Counted from the first letter of the stretch, positions 17,588 to 25,657 are shown. The stretch: DNA of 64,000 bases from Enterococcus wangshanyuanii (GCF_002197645.1 NZ_CP021876.1:1-64000), one strand, 5' to 3'. A program made the numbers and translations. Notes: generated by a model from the sequence alone, not told the origin.

Positions 17588-20581
17588 TTATTGTCCTAAG
17601 GGACGAAATTCTCCTTCGTTTAATTGCTCATTATATTTGAAAGAATATTTCCCCATGAAATTAATGTGTTCTGATACTAGAGGGGAAGAGAATTGAAGAA
17701 CTTCTTCTTGTATTTGGTTCTCTGAATTAGCTTCCTGAAGTTGTTCTATAGCTTTTTCCATATAAAGCGTGTTCCAATAAATAATTATATTTGCAACAAG
17801 TCCTAAAGCGTTTAATTGGTTTTCCATACCATCAAAATAGCTTTGATAGATTCGTCCATTTTTACCATAGCATATTTTTCTATACAAGCTATGGCGAGAT
17901 TCTCCTTTATTCAGTTGTTCTAGAATATTTCGTGCGTATTCTTCATCAGATAGATATCTGAGTTGATGTTTTGTTTTAAATATTTTTCCAACTTCAATTA
18001 ATGCACGCCCCAATGGAGTAGGATTTCCTTGATGTTGGAGAGCACGAATAAGATAGCTGGCTTGGACGGTTCCTGATTTTAGAGAACCTGCAATTCGTAA
18101 GATATCATCCCACTCTTGCTCTATAATTGTTGTATTTATAGTATTTTTTGAATGTTCGTTCAGAATTTTGTAATTAGCATTTTTGTCTATTCTCCATATT
18201 TTTGTTTCGTTTGCTTTAGCTATTCGGGGGCTAAATTGAAAACCTAGTATTCCAAATAATCCAAATACAAGATCACTGTATCCAGCAGTATCAGTCATTA
18301 TCTGACTAGGTGTTAATGTACTTGTTTGATTTAACAGTCCTTCAAGCAAATAGACTGAATCTCTAATCGTCCCAGAAATAACCATACCATGAAATCCAAC
18401 ATAGGAATCAGATAGAAAGTTATAGTATGTGATCCCTTTACCTCGACCAAAATATTTAGGGTTCCGTCCTGAATGTAGAGATTTCTTTGGTGTAGTAAAG
18501 CGTATACCGTCCGCTGAAGCCATATCTCCTGTTCCCCATATATAAGGTAAAGCAAGTTTCTGATAGGCGTCTACGACCTTATTATTGGCTGCTGTTAAAG
18601 TATCTAATCGTATATAGTTTTGATTGACGTAGGATAAGCGGTCATTTTTTAAACTTTCTGTACTCTTCTTAGCAACGGGTGACAGCCCTATATTGCACGC
18701 TTCAGCTAATAACACTGCTAAGATACTTATATCCAGCTCTTTCATACGCGATCGATTTTCATTTAAATGTGAAAAACACTCTGTAAGCCTTAGTCGCTGA
18801 TTTACCTCTAATAATATTTCAGGAAGGTCAACAATGGGAAGATTTCTATGAATTTCCTCAATAAGACGTGGTTTAGATAAACTTTGTCTTTTTAGCGGAC
18901 TAATAATCAATTCTGTTTGTCCATTTTTTTCCTCTATCCTAGCCATGTTGCTATTATTCCAGTTTTTTAGTGTTTCTCTATAAGACATTTCTAAACTGAT
19001 TTTAAAATCTTCTACAGCAATAGCTCCGTCCTCTGCAAGACCTAACTGATTTACAAAGGATTTTCTTTGCTCATTCCATACATTTTTAGGTATTAGATTT
19101 TGCAATGGATCATTATATCTATGACTATAAGGGACATAAACAGTATGTGTCTTTATGCCTTTTATAAAAAGTTCCATAGCAGCAATTATGATTCCTTTAT
19201 TAGCATATGCTTGATTTTTATCGATAAAATTATGCCACTTGGTTGGCAGATAGTCTTGTATTTTTTCAAAATCTTGATATCGAAGAAATAGATCTCCTTT
19301 ATCTCTTAAAAAAGACCAAATATAAGCTACTGGACTATCTTTATCACTAACTAAAAAAGGAATATGAGCAAGAATATCCGGAAGTAACCTTTTAAATTTT
19401 GAAAATGAGTTTAATAATTCTTTGATTGCCACAGGTTCTTTATCCGAACTCACAATACGTTTTACTTTTGACACAGCTGCTACTATCTCTTGTTTCTCGC
19501 GTAGCTCTAAAACATAATCTAACAGCTTCTCAGGTGGAGTTTGTTCGTCAATCAGATCCTCTACAATATGAGACAGCATGGCTGCTGCATTGTCCAAATC
19601 TTTTAGTGATCGGAGTCGTTCTTGCTGTTCCTTTTTCTTTGCAAGGTTGATAATACTAGTAAAATACTTTTCTAATGCTAATAATAATTCGTCCATAGCA
19701 ACTGATCGATACTCTGCAATAAATGAAACTAGGTAAGCTAAACGTCTACTTTCAGGCATACGCTGAATACTTTGCGATTTGGCTTTAGCTGTATACTCAG
19801 CATATAATTTTATCTTCCCTTTAGGAATCTGGCTGAAATCCCAAAAATCAACTGAAAAAGAAGCAAATTCTTTTATTCTTTGAAATCCACGTTTAATCTC
19901 ATAATAAGACGGTTCTTTTAGAGGTTCTCTTAAAGCGTCCAACTTTACTGTAAACAAAGACGTTTTTCCTTCCATAAAAAACAGCGTCAATTGATTGATT
20001 CGTTCAATTTCCTTCTTACTAGGAATATTTACAATTGCTTGCTCTATATCTTTGGTTACAGCGTCTATAATGCGCGATATAAACCGTTCGAATGTAGTAA
20101 GACCTGGGAGAATTATTTTTTCGTTTATACACTTATTCAAGAAACGATCAGCAAGAAGAGTTGTTTGCTCTGTAGAATACCAAGCACCTTCATATATCCA
20201 CTGCTCTAAATAATCTAAAACGGCTTGGTCATGGAACTGCCTGTAAGAGTATAGTTCCTGAATCATGAGTGCATGCTGCTTGATTGTAGGAATTCTTGTA
20301 TAGTAAGAGAACATACGACTTTCAATAGACAACTGCTCTGCCATGTACTCTATTACTTCATTAGGAACATTTGTTAAATCAGAAAGAAATGTTCCTAAAA
20401 ATCGTACAGTCCCTAACTGTACTGCAAAACCAATTTTAGTACTATCGTTTCGCAAAGTTTTAATAATTGATTTGTCATAATCGTCCAAATGAAAGTATTT
20501 CACTAATTGTTCATCGGAAGGAAGGCCCGCATAAGATCCAAAAGACTGTTTTTGTTCTTTACTCATTATCTGTACAGGCAT
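17588..20581 (-). CDS. tnpA: Tn3-family transposase TnpA
   Basis: 997 residues, the usual length. It has an N-terminal DUF4158 region (SFGSYAGLPSDEQLVKYFHL) and a C-terminal DDE_Tnp_Tn3 domain with MTDTAGYSDLVFGLFGILG and FSPRIAK. It catalyses replicative transposition between the terminal repeats. Its start follows directly on the tnpR stop, so the two are co-transcribed and translationally coupled. Confidence 0.92.
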   Translation of the reverse strand: MPVQIMSKEQKQSFGSYAGLPSDEQLVKYFHLDDYDKSIIKTLRNDSTKIGFAVQLGTVRFLGTFLSDLTNVPNEVIEYMAEQLSIESRMFSYYTRIPTIKQHALMIQELYSYRQFHDQAVLDYLEQWIYEGAWYSTEQTTLLADRFLNKCINEKIILPGLTTFERFISRIIDAVTKDIEQAIVNIPSKKEIERINQLTLFFMEGKTSLFTVKLDALREPLKEPSYYEIKRGFQRIKEFASFSVDFWDFSQIPKGKIKLYAEYTAKAKSQSIQRMPESRRLAYLVSFIAEYRSVAMDELLLALEKYFTSIINLAKKKEQQERLRSLKDLDNAAAMLSHIVEDLIDEQTPPEKLLDYVLELREKQEIVAAVSKVKRIVSSDKEPVAIKELLNSFSKFKRLLPDILAHIPFLVSDKDSPVAYIWSFLRDKGDLFLRYQDFEKIQDYLPTKWHNFIDKNQAYANKGIIIAAMELFIKGIKTHTVYVPYSHRYNDPLQNLIPKNVWNEQRKSFVNQLGLAEDGAIAVEDFKISLEMSYRETLKNWNNSNMARIEEKNGQTELIISPLKRQSLSKPRLIEEIHRNLPIVDLPEILLEVNQRLRLTECFSHLNENRSRMKELDISILAVLLAEACNIGLSPVAKKSTESLKNDRLSYVNQNYIRLDTLTAANNKVVDAYQKLALPYIWGTGDMASADGIRFTTPKKSLHSGRNPKYFGRGKGITYYNFLSDSYVGFHGMVISGTIRDSVYLLEGLLNQTSTLTPSQIMTDTAGYSDLVFGLFGILGFQFSPRIAKANETKIWRIDKNANYKILNEHSKNTINTTIIEQEWDDILRIAGSLKSGTVQASYLIRALQHQGNPTPLGRALIEVGKIFKTKHQLRYLSDEEYARNILEQLNKGESRHSLYRKICYGKNGRIYQSYFDGMENQLNALGLVANIIIYWNTLYMEKAIEQLQEANSENQIQEEVLQFSSPLVSEHINFMGKYSFKYNEQLNEGEFRPLGQ

Positions 20582-21196
20582 TTAGTCACCTGCCATTTCT
20601 TGTTCGAACTCTTTTACTCGACGATAAAATGTGCTTGGGGACAATTCTAGTTTATTTATAGTATCAGTTGCTGTTTGCTCCCCATTTTTCCAACTAAAAT
20701 ACTGTCTTTTGAATTCTTCTGTTATTGCCAATTTAGGTCTACCAAAGACCGTACCAGCAGATTTTGCAATTTCAATCCCTTCAGTTTGACGCAGTTTGCT
20801 CTTCTTTCGTTCCTGATCTGCTACATAAGAAAGCATGCTCAAAAACTGATCTTCTAATAAAAGACCAATGTCCCCCATAGTTTTAAACTTTCTACTATCA
20901 AATAATTCTGAATTTTCTAGAACAATAATATCTGCTTTTATCTTTCTTGTAATATACTTCCATTCTTCAATTACACCAGAATAGTTTCTCCCTAAACGAT
21001 CTAAAGAGTCTAAGTAAACAATATCTCCAGAACGAAGCATATGAAGTAATAGTTGATACTGTGGACGATCAAACTCAGCACCTGATTGTTTATCGACAAA
21101 TATATAACGAGATTCAATACCTAAATCATTAAACTTCTGTATTTGTCGATCTAAATTTTGTTCTTTAGTGGAAACTCTAGCATAGCCAAAAAGCAT
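20582..21196 (-). CDS. tnpR: Transposon resolvase TnpR
   Basis: 204 residues, serine recombinase with LFGYARVST (Ser9), YLDSLDRLGRNYSGV, ADQERKKSKLRQTEGIEIAK and a C-terminal helix-turn-helix (NKLELSPSTFYRRVKEFE). It resolves Tn3 cointegrates at res. It is distinct from the recombinase at 2858. Confidence 0.9.
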   Translation of the reverse strand: MLFGYARVSTKEQNLDRQIQKFNDLGIESRYIFVDKQSGAEFDRPQYQLLLHMLRSGDIVYLDSLDRLGRNYSGVIEEWKYITRKIKADIIVLENSELFDSRKFKTMGDIGLLLEDQFLSMLSYVADQERKKSKLRQTEGIEIAKSAGTVFGRPKLAITEEFKRQYFSWKNGEQTATDTINKLELSPSTFYRRVKEFEQEMAGD

Positions 21197-21380
21197 GTTT
21201 ATTTTCTCCTTTCATATATCAAAATGTCATTAATAATTATGACACATATCAAAAGTGAAAAACATAGGTTTTGACACATGGTTTTGCATAAGAAAAGACT
21301 TTATCAAAAAGTATACTTTTTGACAGACCAAATTTAGAAAAACAAACATTATTATAGAGAAGAACCAAAACATTCGACTT
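21197..21380. other. Candidate res site and promoter of tnpR
   Basis: The segment between tnpR and the right repeat has repeated TGACACAT and ATATCAAAA words, including two inverted pairs (TGACACAT; AAAAAGTATACTTTTTGA palindrome near 21307-21325). Tn3 elements keep res and the overlapping promoters in this place. Confidence 0.5.
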
Positions 21381-21418
21381 TATACCGTAAAGTTTCGTTC
21401 CACTGATACCTGAACCCC

Positions 21419-21550
21419 TTAACTGATGAACCTATAGTGCCGTTATTTCAACAAGCAGTTGTTATTATGAGAAAAACAGAGTTTAAAAAAATTGAACAAT
21501 ATTCTTTTGGAACAAATTTTGACTTTAAAAATGCAGAAAAAATAAACTAA
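21419..21550 (+). pseudogene. prgZ: prgZ C-terminal remnant
   Basis: Directly after the transposon one frame reads LTDEPIVPLFQQAVVIMRK and ends QYSFGTNFDFKNAEKIN, the typical end of OppA/PrgZ proteins. It has no start codon. With the part at 16163 it accounts for about 447 residues against roughly 540 in intact PrgZ/TraC, so an internal piece was lost. Confidence 0.75.
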
Positions 21551-21597
21551 AAAGACAGTGCCTTTCAATCAACTAGAGGCACTGTCTTTTTAGTTTA
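21543..21597. terminator. Bidirectional terminator shared by prgZ and prgX
   Basis: A perfect 21-bp inverted repeat (arms 21543-21563 and 21577-21597, core AAAAAGACAGTGCCT) with A and T runs on both sides. It contains the stop codons of both convergent genes. Confidence 0.88.
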
Positions 21598-22507
21598 TTG
21601 AGTAAGCTTGTGTATAAACAGCTATTTCTTTAGGTATTTGAAAATTCTCGTTGATGGCGATTTTACTAATTTCTTCAACCAAAAGTTTGTGGATTTGTTT
21701 GTATCCTAATTTTAGGAATAAATTCGCTATTTTAGATGCTTCAAGAAATGCGTTGATATCTCTTGTTTCATAGAATTCTTTTAGATGTTCTAGATAAACC
21801 ACTTCTAAATTTACGGTTGTCGAGATATTAAAATGTTCAATACTACGAAGGTTGTCAAAATACTCATTATAGACTTTCCATTGATCGTATTTTTTTTCAT
21901 GAATGCTTGAAGATATAAGATTTTTCAAAGCATTTTGAGCACAAAGATCATAAACTTCTCCCTCAGATTGAGTAATTGGAAACATTTTTGAAGTCATGAA
22001 ATTAATGTCTATTTGTGGTAGAAAAAATGTTAAATTACCTAATACTTCATAGTCTATAGCAAAAAAAATTTTTCTGTTAGAGTACATTTTTTCTAAAGAA
22101 CGTAGGTGTTTTTTGCTAGGCATGTAGTCTGTAATTAGTCCGCTTAATATACCTAATACTAATAAACCCAAGTATAAGCTGTAATCCCCTATACTATCAA
22201 ATCTCGTTTTTTTGTAAATATTAAACTGCTTAAAAAATAATTCTCTGTCTTGTGTAAGGTTAGGTAAATTGATCTTATTTTCCCAATATGGGAGTGATTC
22301 AAGGCGAGTAAAGTCTGTCCTGTATAATAACTCGGATGGTCTCATTCTGAGCCTTTCACAAATGAGAGATAGTTCACCAATAGTAATATCTTTTTCTCCT
22401 TTTTCAAGTTTGTAGTAACTAGAACGAGATAAGATATCTTTATACAAATCAACTTGAGAGATTCTAAATTCTTTTCTAATATCTCTAATAATTTTTGAGT
22501 TAAACAA
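21590..22507 (-). CDS. prgX: PrgX/TraA-like pheromone-responsive repressor
   Basis: 305 residues from a TTG start at 22507, 8 nt after GAGGAGGAG; PrgX of pCF10 has 317. The N-terminal HTH (IIRDIRKEFRISQVDLYKDI, SYYKLEKGEKDITIGELS) and the helical repeat region (FFAIDYEVLGNLTFFLPQ, YDLCAQNALKNLISSSI) align with PrgX. PrgX tetramers loop DNA over the prgQ promoter and are controlled by competing pheromone and inhibitor peptides in the same pocket. It is divergent from the inhibitor gene and convergent with prgZ, as in pCF10. Confidence 0.88.
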   Translation of the reverse strand: MFNSKIIRDIRKEFRISQVDLYKDILSRSSYYKLEKGEKDITIGELSLICERLRMRPSELLYRTDFTRLESLPYWENKINLPNLTQDRELFFKQFNIYKKTRFDSIGDYSLYLGLLVLGILSGLITDYMPSKKHLRSLEKMYSNRKIFFAIDYEVLGNLTFFLPQIDINFMTSKMFPITQSEGEVYDLCAQNALKNLISSSIHEKKYDQWKVYNEYFDNLRSIEHFNISTTVNLEVVYLEHLKEFYETRDINAFLEASKIANLFLKLGYKQIHKLLVEEISKIAINENFQIPKEIAVYTQAYSIN

Positions 22508-22678
22508 TAAATATTCTCCTCCTCTAAAAAGCTCTAATTTTAGCACATAAAACATCAACTTTAAAAAAAACTAAGTGATTACTATCGAAACAGTGTATAA
22601 ATAAAAAGCGAAATTGTTCTTTTTTGAAACTAAAATAGGCATAATAGTAAAATGGTTTTTACTTATAATAAAAAAACG

Positions 22679-22707
22679 TTGATAATGCTTTTTTTATATG
22701 CTATTAT
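22679..22707 (+). promoter_or_regulatory. prgQ-type promoter of the inhibitor gene
   Basis: TTGATA (22679-22684), 17-nt spacer, TATTAT (22702-22707), about 23 bp before the peptide start. It is the expected target of the PrgX-like repressor, whose gene diverges from here. Confidence 0.75.
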
Positions 22708-22729
22708 ATAACCAGTAGGAGGGGATATT

Positions 22730-22807
22730 ATGAATTTTAACAAAAAAGAAAAAATAAAAGCTTTATTATCTCTTGCAGTAGCATTTTCACTTACACTTGT
22801 TGCATAA
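22730..22807 (+). CDS. Pheromone inhibitor precursor (25 aa), predicted mature AFSLTLVA
   Basis: ATG 22730 follows AGGAGGGG. The 25-residue product has a basic start (MNFNKKEKIK) and a hydrophobic end ALLSLAVAFSLTLVA, a minimal signal peptide whose last seven or eight residues would be released. Known inhibitors occupy the same place and end alike: iAD1 LFVVTLVG, iPD1 ALILTLVS, iAM373 SIFTLVA. AFSLTLVA (or FSLTLVA) is not one I know. In the producing cell it would antagonise the cognate pheromone at the PrgX-like receptor. The distance to the divergent regulator and its promoter fits the pCF10/pAD1 plan. Confidence 0.8.
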   Translation: MNFNKKEKIKALLSLAVAFSLTLVA

Positions 22808-22959
22808 AAAAAACTAGAACAAACCGTAGAAGAGTGATCTAGTTAAAGCTTTATTAGTTTCATTATAACAAAAATTCTTATTAATTCCAACAACTACAAA
22901 AAATTTAATTGAGCTAATCAAACTCTAAGTAATTTTAGGTGTGAGGTTAGCGGGAAACA

Positions 22960-23072
22960 AAAAAAGAGTCGTCTCCATAGGACTGGTAATCCTAGAGGGA
23001 GATGAAACAATTCAAGGTACGCTTGAACTGTACAACTCTTTTGTCGTAGCAGTGCTACAACTTTGTATTATA
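22960..23072 (-). ncRNA. Candidate small RNA between inhibitor gene and transfer operon
   Basis: Reading leftwards, a TATAAT box (23072-23067) precedes a structured stretch: GTAGCA/TGCTAC, TTCAA/TTGAA, and a longer TCTCC ... GGAGA hairpin containing TAGGA/TCCTA. The whole is bracketed by AAAAAGAGT (22963-22971) and ACTCTTTT (23034-23041), and the minus strand ends in a T-run. No protein frame fits. It could be antisense to the inhibitor-gene transcript, as anti-Q is in pCF10, although its position is more downstream. Confidence 0.4.
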
Positions 23073-23199
23073 TCAACTTTCTAAGAAAAAATACAGTATT
23101 AATTCAATACTTTCAATAATATCAAAGCCCCCAAAGTTCTGATAAAATTATTTTTTCTTTGAATGGATGTATACGAAATGTAGGGAATTGCTATTACAA

Positions 23200-23241
23200 A
23201 GGTGTAGTGTATGCAGTTTAAGCATACACCACACCTTTTTT
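23200..23241 (+). terminator. Strong terminator/attenuator before the first transfer-region gene
   Basis: A 15-bp stem (AGGTGTAGTGTATGC, 23200-23214, with 23222-23236, one G-U) and a T-run. RNA started at the inhibitor promoter must pass it to reach the genes from 23283, comparable to the terminators behind prgQ in pCF10 and iad in pAD1. Confidence 0.75.
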
Positions 23242-23282
23242 GTTTTCCGTTAACCTGTCATTTGGTCAGAAAGGAGGAAGTT

Positions 23283-23720
23283 ATGAAGCAGAGAATGATA
23301 CTTACACCAAAAATACTTTTACGGGTTGAAAGTGGCAGGGTACAGTTATTCAATCATCATTTTTATAGGCTCTGTAAAGGAAAAGCATTCCGTCAAATGG
23401 TGACCTATGAGAACGGAGTACAGCAATTCAATGATTTTGGGAAAGAGGTTGAGATCTTAAAAATTTATGATCAAATTAAATTAGTTTTTGATCCTGAAGG
23501 AAAGATCGTAGCAGTTAGACCTGCTGAAAAGGAGTCTTTATTAGCGAAGGACGATAGTATTTGGAGTAATTTTCATGCTTTAAAACCTGAACCAATGAGT
23601 AATGCTCTTAAATGCTACTACGAACATGAAGCACTGGAGTATTACAGGTGGATCAAAAGAGAAAGAAGGTATTGTTCTCAGAAGTATGGCAAAAAGAAAA
23701 ACAAAGGAGCAACCTGTTGA
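23283..23720 (+). CDS. Hypothetical transfer-region protein, 145 aa
   Basis: ATG 23283 behind AAGGAGG. A soluble alpha/beta protein (MKQRMILTPKILLRVESGR ... KIYDQIKLVFDPEGKIVAV) with a basic C-terminus (KKKNKG). It is the first gene after the attenuator and overlaps the next start by one base. No family recognised. Confidence 0.55.
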   Translation: MKQRMILTPKILLRVESGRVQLFNHHFYRLCKGKAFRQMVTYENGVQQFNDFGKEVEILKIYDQIKLVFDPEGKIVAVRPAEKESLLAKDDSIWSNFHALKPEPMSNALKCYYEHEALEYYRWIKRERRYCSQKYGKKKNKGATC

Positions 23721-24058
23721 TGGATAATTTAGAATCTATTAGTCAGTTGATGGCTAGTCATAGGAAAAAGTATACAGAAACTATGAATAAAAATCAGGGG
23801 AAAGTGTTGACAGAACTAGCAGACTTCAAGCATGGCGATGTTGTTCGAGTGATTTCTCATGAAAGGAACTGTGGCATTGATCAAACTGTATTTACTGCAT
23901 TAGTAGTGGAAACCAAAGACTATGGTTTAATTGTGATTCCACAAGACTTTCAGACCTATATCTACAATCAAGAAGTACTAAAAGGGGCTGCTTGGGAAAC
24001 AGAAATCAATTGGTTATTAGAAAATGATGTTGAAATTGAGTTATTACAGCGTTTTTGA
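23720..24058 (+). CDS. Hypothetical protein, 112 aa
   Basis: ATG 23720 overlaps the previous stop (TGATG). Helical N-terminus followed by a beta-rich part (FKHGDVVRVISHERNCG ... FTALVVETKDYGLIVIP) that may be an SH3-like barrel. Function unknown. Confidence 0.55.
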   Translation: MDNLESISQLMASHRKKYTETMNKNQGKVLTELADFKHGDVVRVISHERNCGIDQTVFTALVVETKDYGLIVIPQDFQTYIYNQEVLKGAAWETEINWLLENDVEIELLQRF

Positions 24059-24090
24059 ACATGGACCAATACATTTAGGGGGGATTTGTT

Positions 24091-24420
24091 ATGGTAGATA
24101 AGTTAAAAACACTGAAAGCAAGAGATATTTTTTGGTGGGTGTTTTCAGCTGTAGGAATATTATTAGTAAGCTATTTCATTTTTAAATGGTTAATGTTGAG
24201 TGACGTGTTTTTCTTATCAGTCATTATGACGATAGCAATCTATTTAGTTGTTATAGCAGGCGGACTTTTATGTGCTGCTATTGAGCAAACTAGCATTCCA
24301 GTGCATGCTAAAGTGGTTTGTTTTATTGTTATTGGCTGTGCTGCACTATATGTGATTTTTAATAATTTTGATGGAAAAGTGGAATCAATACTAGTATTCT
24401 ATGAACAATTGACGCACTAA
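24091..24420 (+). CDS. Small membrane protein, three predicted helices
   Basis: 109 residues with hydrophobic segments at about 15-33, 37-60 and 75-93. Good ribosome site (GGGGGG). No family recognised. Confidence 0.55.
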   Translation: MVDKLKTLKARDIFWWVFSAVGILLVSYFIFKWLMLSDVFFLSVIMTIAIYLVVIAGGLLCAAIEQTSIPVHAKVVCFIVIGCAALYVIFNNFDGKVESILVFYEQLTH

Positions 24421-24428
24421 GAGAGAGG

Positions 24429-24759
24429 CTAAACACTTTTTGTTTGCTAGTTTTTTAGCAAATATATTTAAATCAAAAGGTTCTAATGCGGTCAATCGAT
24501 AACGGATTGACTGTATCGAAATCTTTTAACCAATTGAATAGTTTTATTGGGTTTAAGGACGACCCCTCAAATCAATCAGCGTGACTTATAAAGGATTTGA
24601 GAAATTGCCAGTGTCGAGAGACGGGCGTGTCACATACATGCAAAGATTTTGCGATGATAGAAGCAAAATATCCGGCTTTGCTAGAGTTTACGTTTACGGT
24701 TGCTATAAAACGTGCAAATTATTTCGTCCTGTTAAAACTGGTAAACAAAAAGTGTTTAG
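24429..24759 (+). ncRNA. Candidate large structured noncoding RNA (about 330 nt)
   Basis: No gene fits these 331 bases, but they are full of complementary segments. A perfect 17-bp terminal helix joins 24429-24445 (CTAAACACTTTTTGTTT) to 24743-24759. Inside are 24476-24482/24520-24526 (one G-U on this strand), 24491-24497/24505-24511 (GTCAATC), 24530-24534/24546-24550, 24566-24573/24594-24601 (CTCAAATC), 24640-24644/24648-24652, 24662-24667/24677-24682 (AGCAAA), 24690-24695/24708-24713 (ACGTTT), and the long-range 24557-24561/24725-24729 (GGACG). All are mutually nested. A closing helix around many hairpins is the plan of large ornate bacterial RNAs. It lies within the transfer operon just before the gene at 24785. 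I cannot assign it to a known class. Confidence 0.6.
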
Positions 24760-24784
24760 AAGAAATCGAGTAGGGGGAGAAGAA

Positions 24785-25447
24785 ATGAAGGATGAACAAA
24801 ATGACAAAGACAATTTCATTATTTTACGACCAAGAAACACGCAACCAATTGTACTTAAGCCAACTTTTGGAGAAGAGGTCGAATTTGAAGAACATGGGCC
24901 AAGTTTTGGATTCGTAATTATGTTTCTACTAGGAAGTATAATTATCTTAATATCTCTACTAACTTTATGGAACCAACTTAGAAGTAGGCGCCGAAAACAA
25001 CAAGTGCTGACCTTGATTGAATGTTCAGCTAACCGTACTCTGGTATATGATGAGCACGTCTTTTCTAAAGAGATAGATATCTACGCATATGATTCGGTAG
25101 GGTTAATCAGAGAAAAACTAAGTTTTCCTTTAAAATACAAAAAATGTATCGAAATAATCACTCAAGAGAACAAATGCAAGTTAATTTCAAGTGAAGAGTA
25201 CACCAAAAAAAAGGATAGATTAGAAGCTGCTGGTGATGGCAGCTTGGTCCAAGAAGAGATCTTCTCGATCTATCTAGCTAGTGGAGGAAGTTTTGAACAT
25301 GATATGAGTGAAGTGAAAACAGACAAAGAATACATAAAAAATGTGGTAATGAATTTTCAAGTAGATCATTTTACGATCGAAGATGCGGATGGAATAAGCA
25401 GTTATAAAACTTGTAATGTTGAAGCAATGACAATGGAAGTGGTGTGA
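24785..25447 (+). CDS. Single-pass membrane protein, 220 aa
   Basis: The start is ATG 24785 behind AGGGGGAG; the longer open frame upstream runs through the structured RNA and is not used. About 40 cytoplasmic residues are followed by a membrane helix (FGFVIMFLLGSIIILISLLTL) and a soluble alpha/beta domain. No family recognised. Confidence 0.55.
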   Translation: MKDEQNDKDNFIILRPRNTQPIVLKPTFGEEVEFEEHGPSFGFVIMFLLGSIIILISLLTLWNQLRSRRRKQQVLTLIECSANRTLVYDEHVFSKEIDIYAYDSVGLIREKLSFPLKYKKCIEIITQENKCKLISSEEYTKKKDRLEAAGDGSLVQEEIFSIYLASGGSFEHDMSEVKTDKEYIKNVVMNFQVDHFTIEDADGISSYKTCNVEAMTMEVV

Positions 25448-25449
25448 AA

Positions 25450-25647
25450 ATGAAAAAATTTAGAATTAGACGTTTTATTCGTCAATTTTTCGAAGAAAAC
25501 AGAGACAAAGAAATGTTAATTATCGACACAACAAAATTTTCTGAACACCAAAATAGAGTGATTGTGAATGAACTTTGGAAGAAAAACCTACTTGCAAGTA
25601 GTCGTAAAAAAAATCAAGTCATATCAATTAATACACACAAGAGTTAG
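25450..25647 (+). CDS. Small basic protein, 65 aa
   Basis: ATG 25450 right after the previous stop. Rich in Arg and Lys at the start (MKKFRIRRFIRQFFEENR); no known domain. Confidence 0.45.
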   Translation: MKKFRIRRFIRQFFEENRDKEMLIIDTTKFSEHQNRVIVNELWKKNLLASSRKKNQVISINTHKS

Positions 25648-25657
25648 GAGTGAAAAA

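Larger units (their letters stand above)
17374..21418 (-). mobile_element. Tn3-family transposon inside prgZ (tnpA, tnpR only)
   Basis: Terminal inverted repeats start GGGGTTCACGTATCAATG at 17374 and, read from the other end, GGGGTTCAGGTATCAGTG ending at 21418; they agree at about 29 of 32 positions, as expected for the roughly 38-bp Tn3 ends. Inside are tnpA and tnpR with no cargo. The five bases on either side (GAGTC, TTAAC) differ, so there is no target duplication, and about 90 residues of prgZ are missing. A second copy of the inner repeat lies at 17505-17526. Confidence 0.8.

Noticed and set aside
17374..21418. Five-base target duplication of the Tn3 transposon
   Set aside because: GAGTC and TTAAC on the two sides do not match, consistent with a deletion after insertion.
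22730..22807. The 25-codon gene opposite prgX as a Fst-type toxin
   Set aside because: It ends in a TLVA-type inhibitor tail without the charged Fst C-terminus, and its location and promoter match prgQ/iad genes.
24581..24784. N-terminal extension of the membrane protein at 24785
   Set aside because: The extension runs through the helices of the structured RNA candidate, lacks a ribosome site, and reads like non-protein sequence; ATG 24785 has an excellent one.
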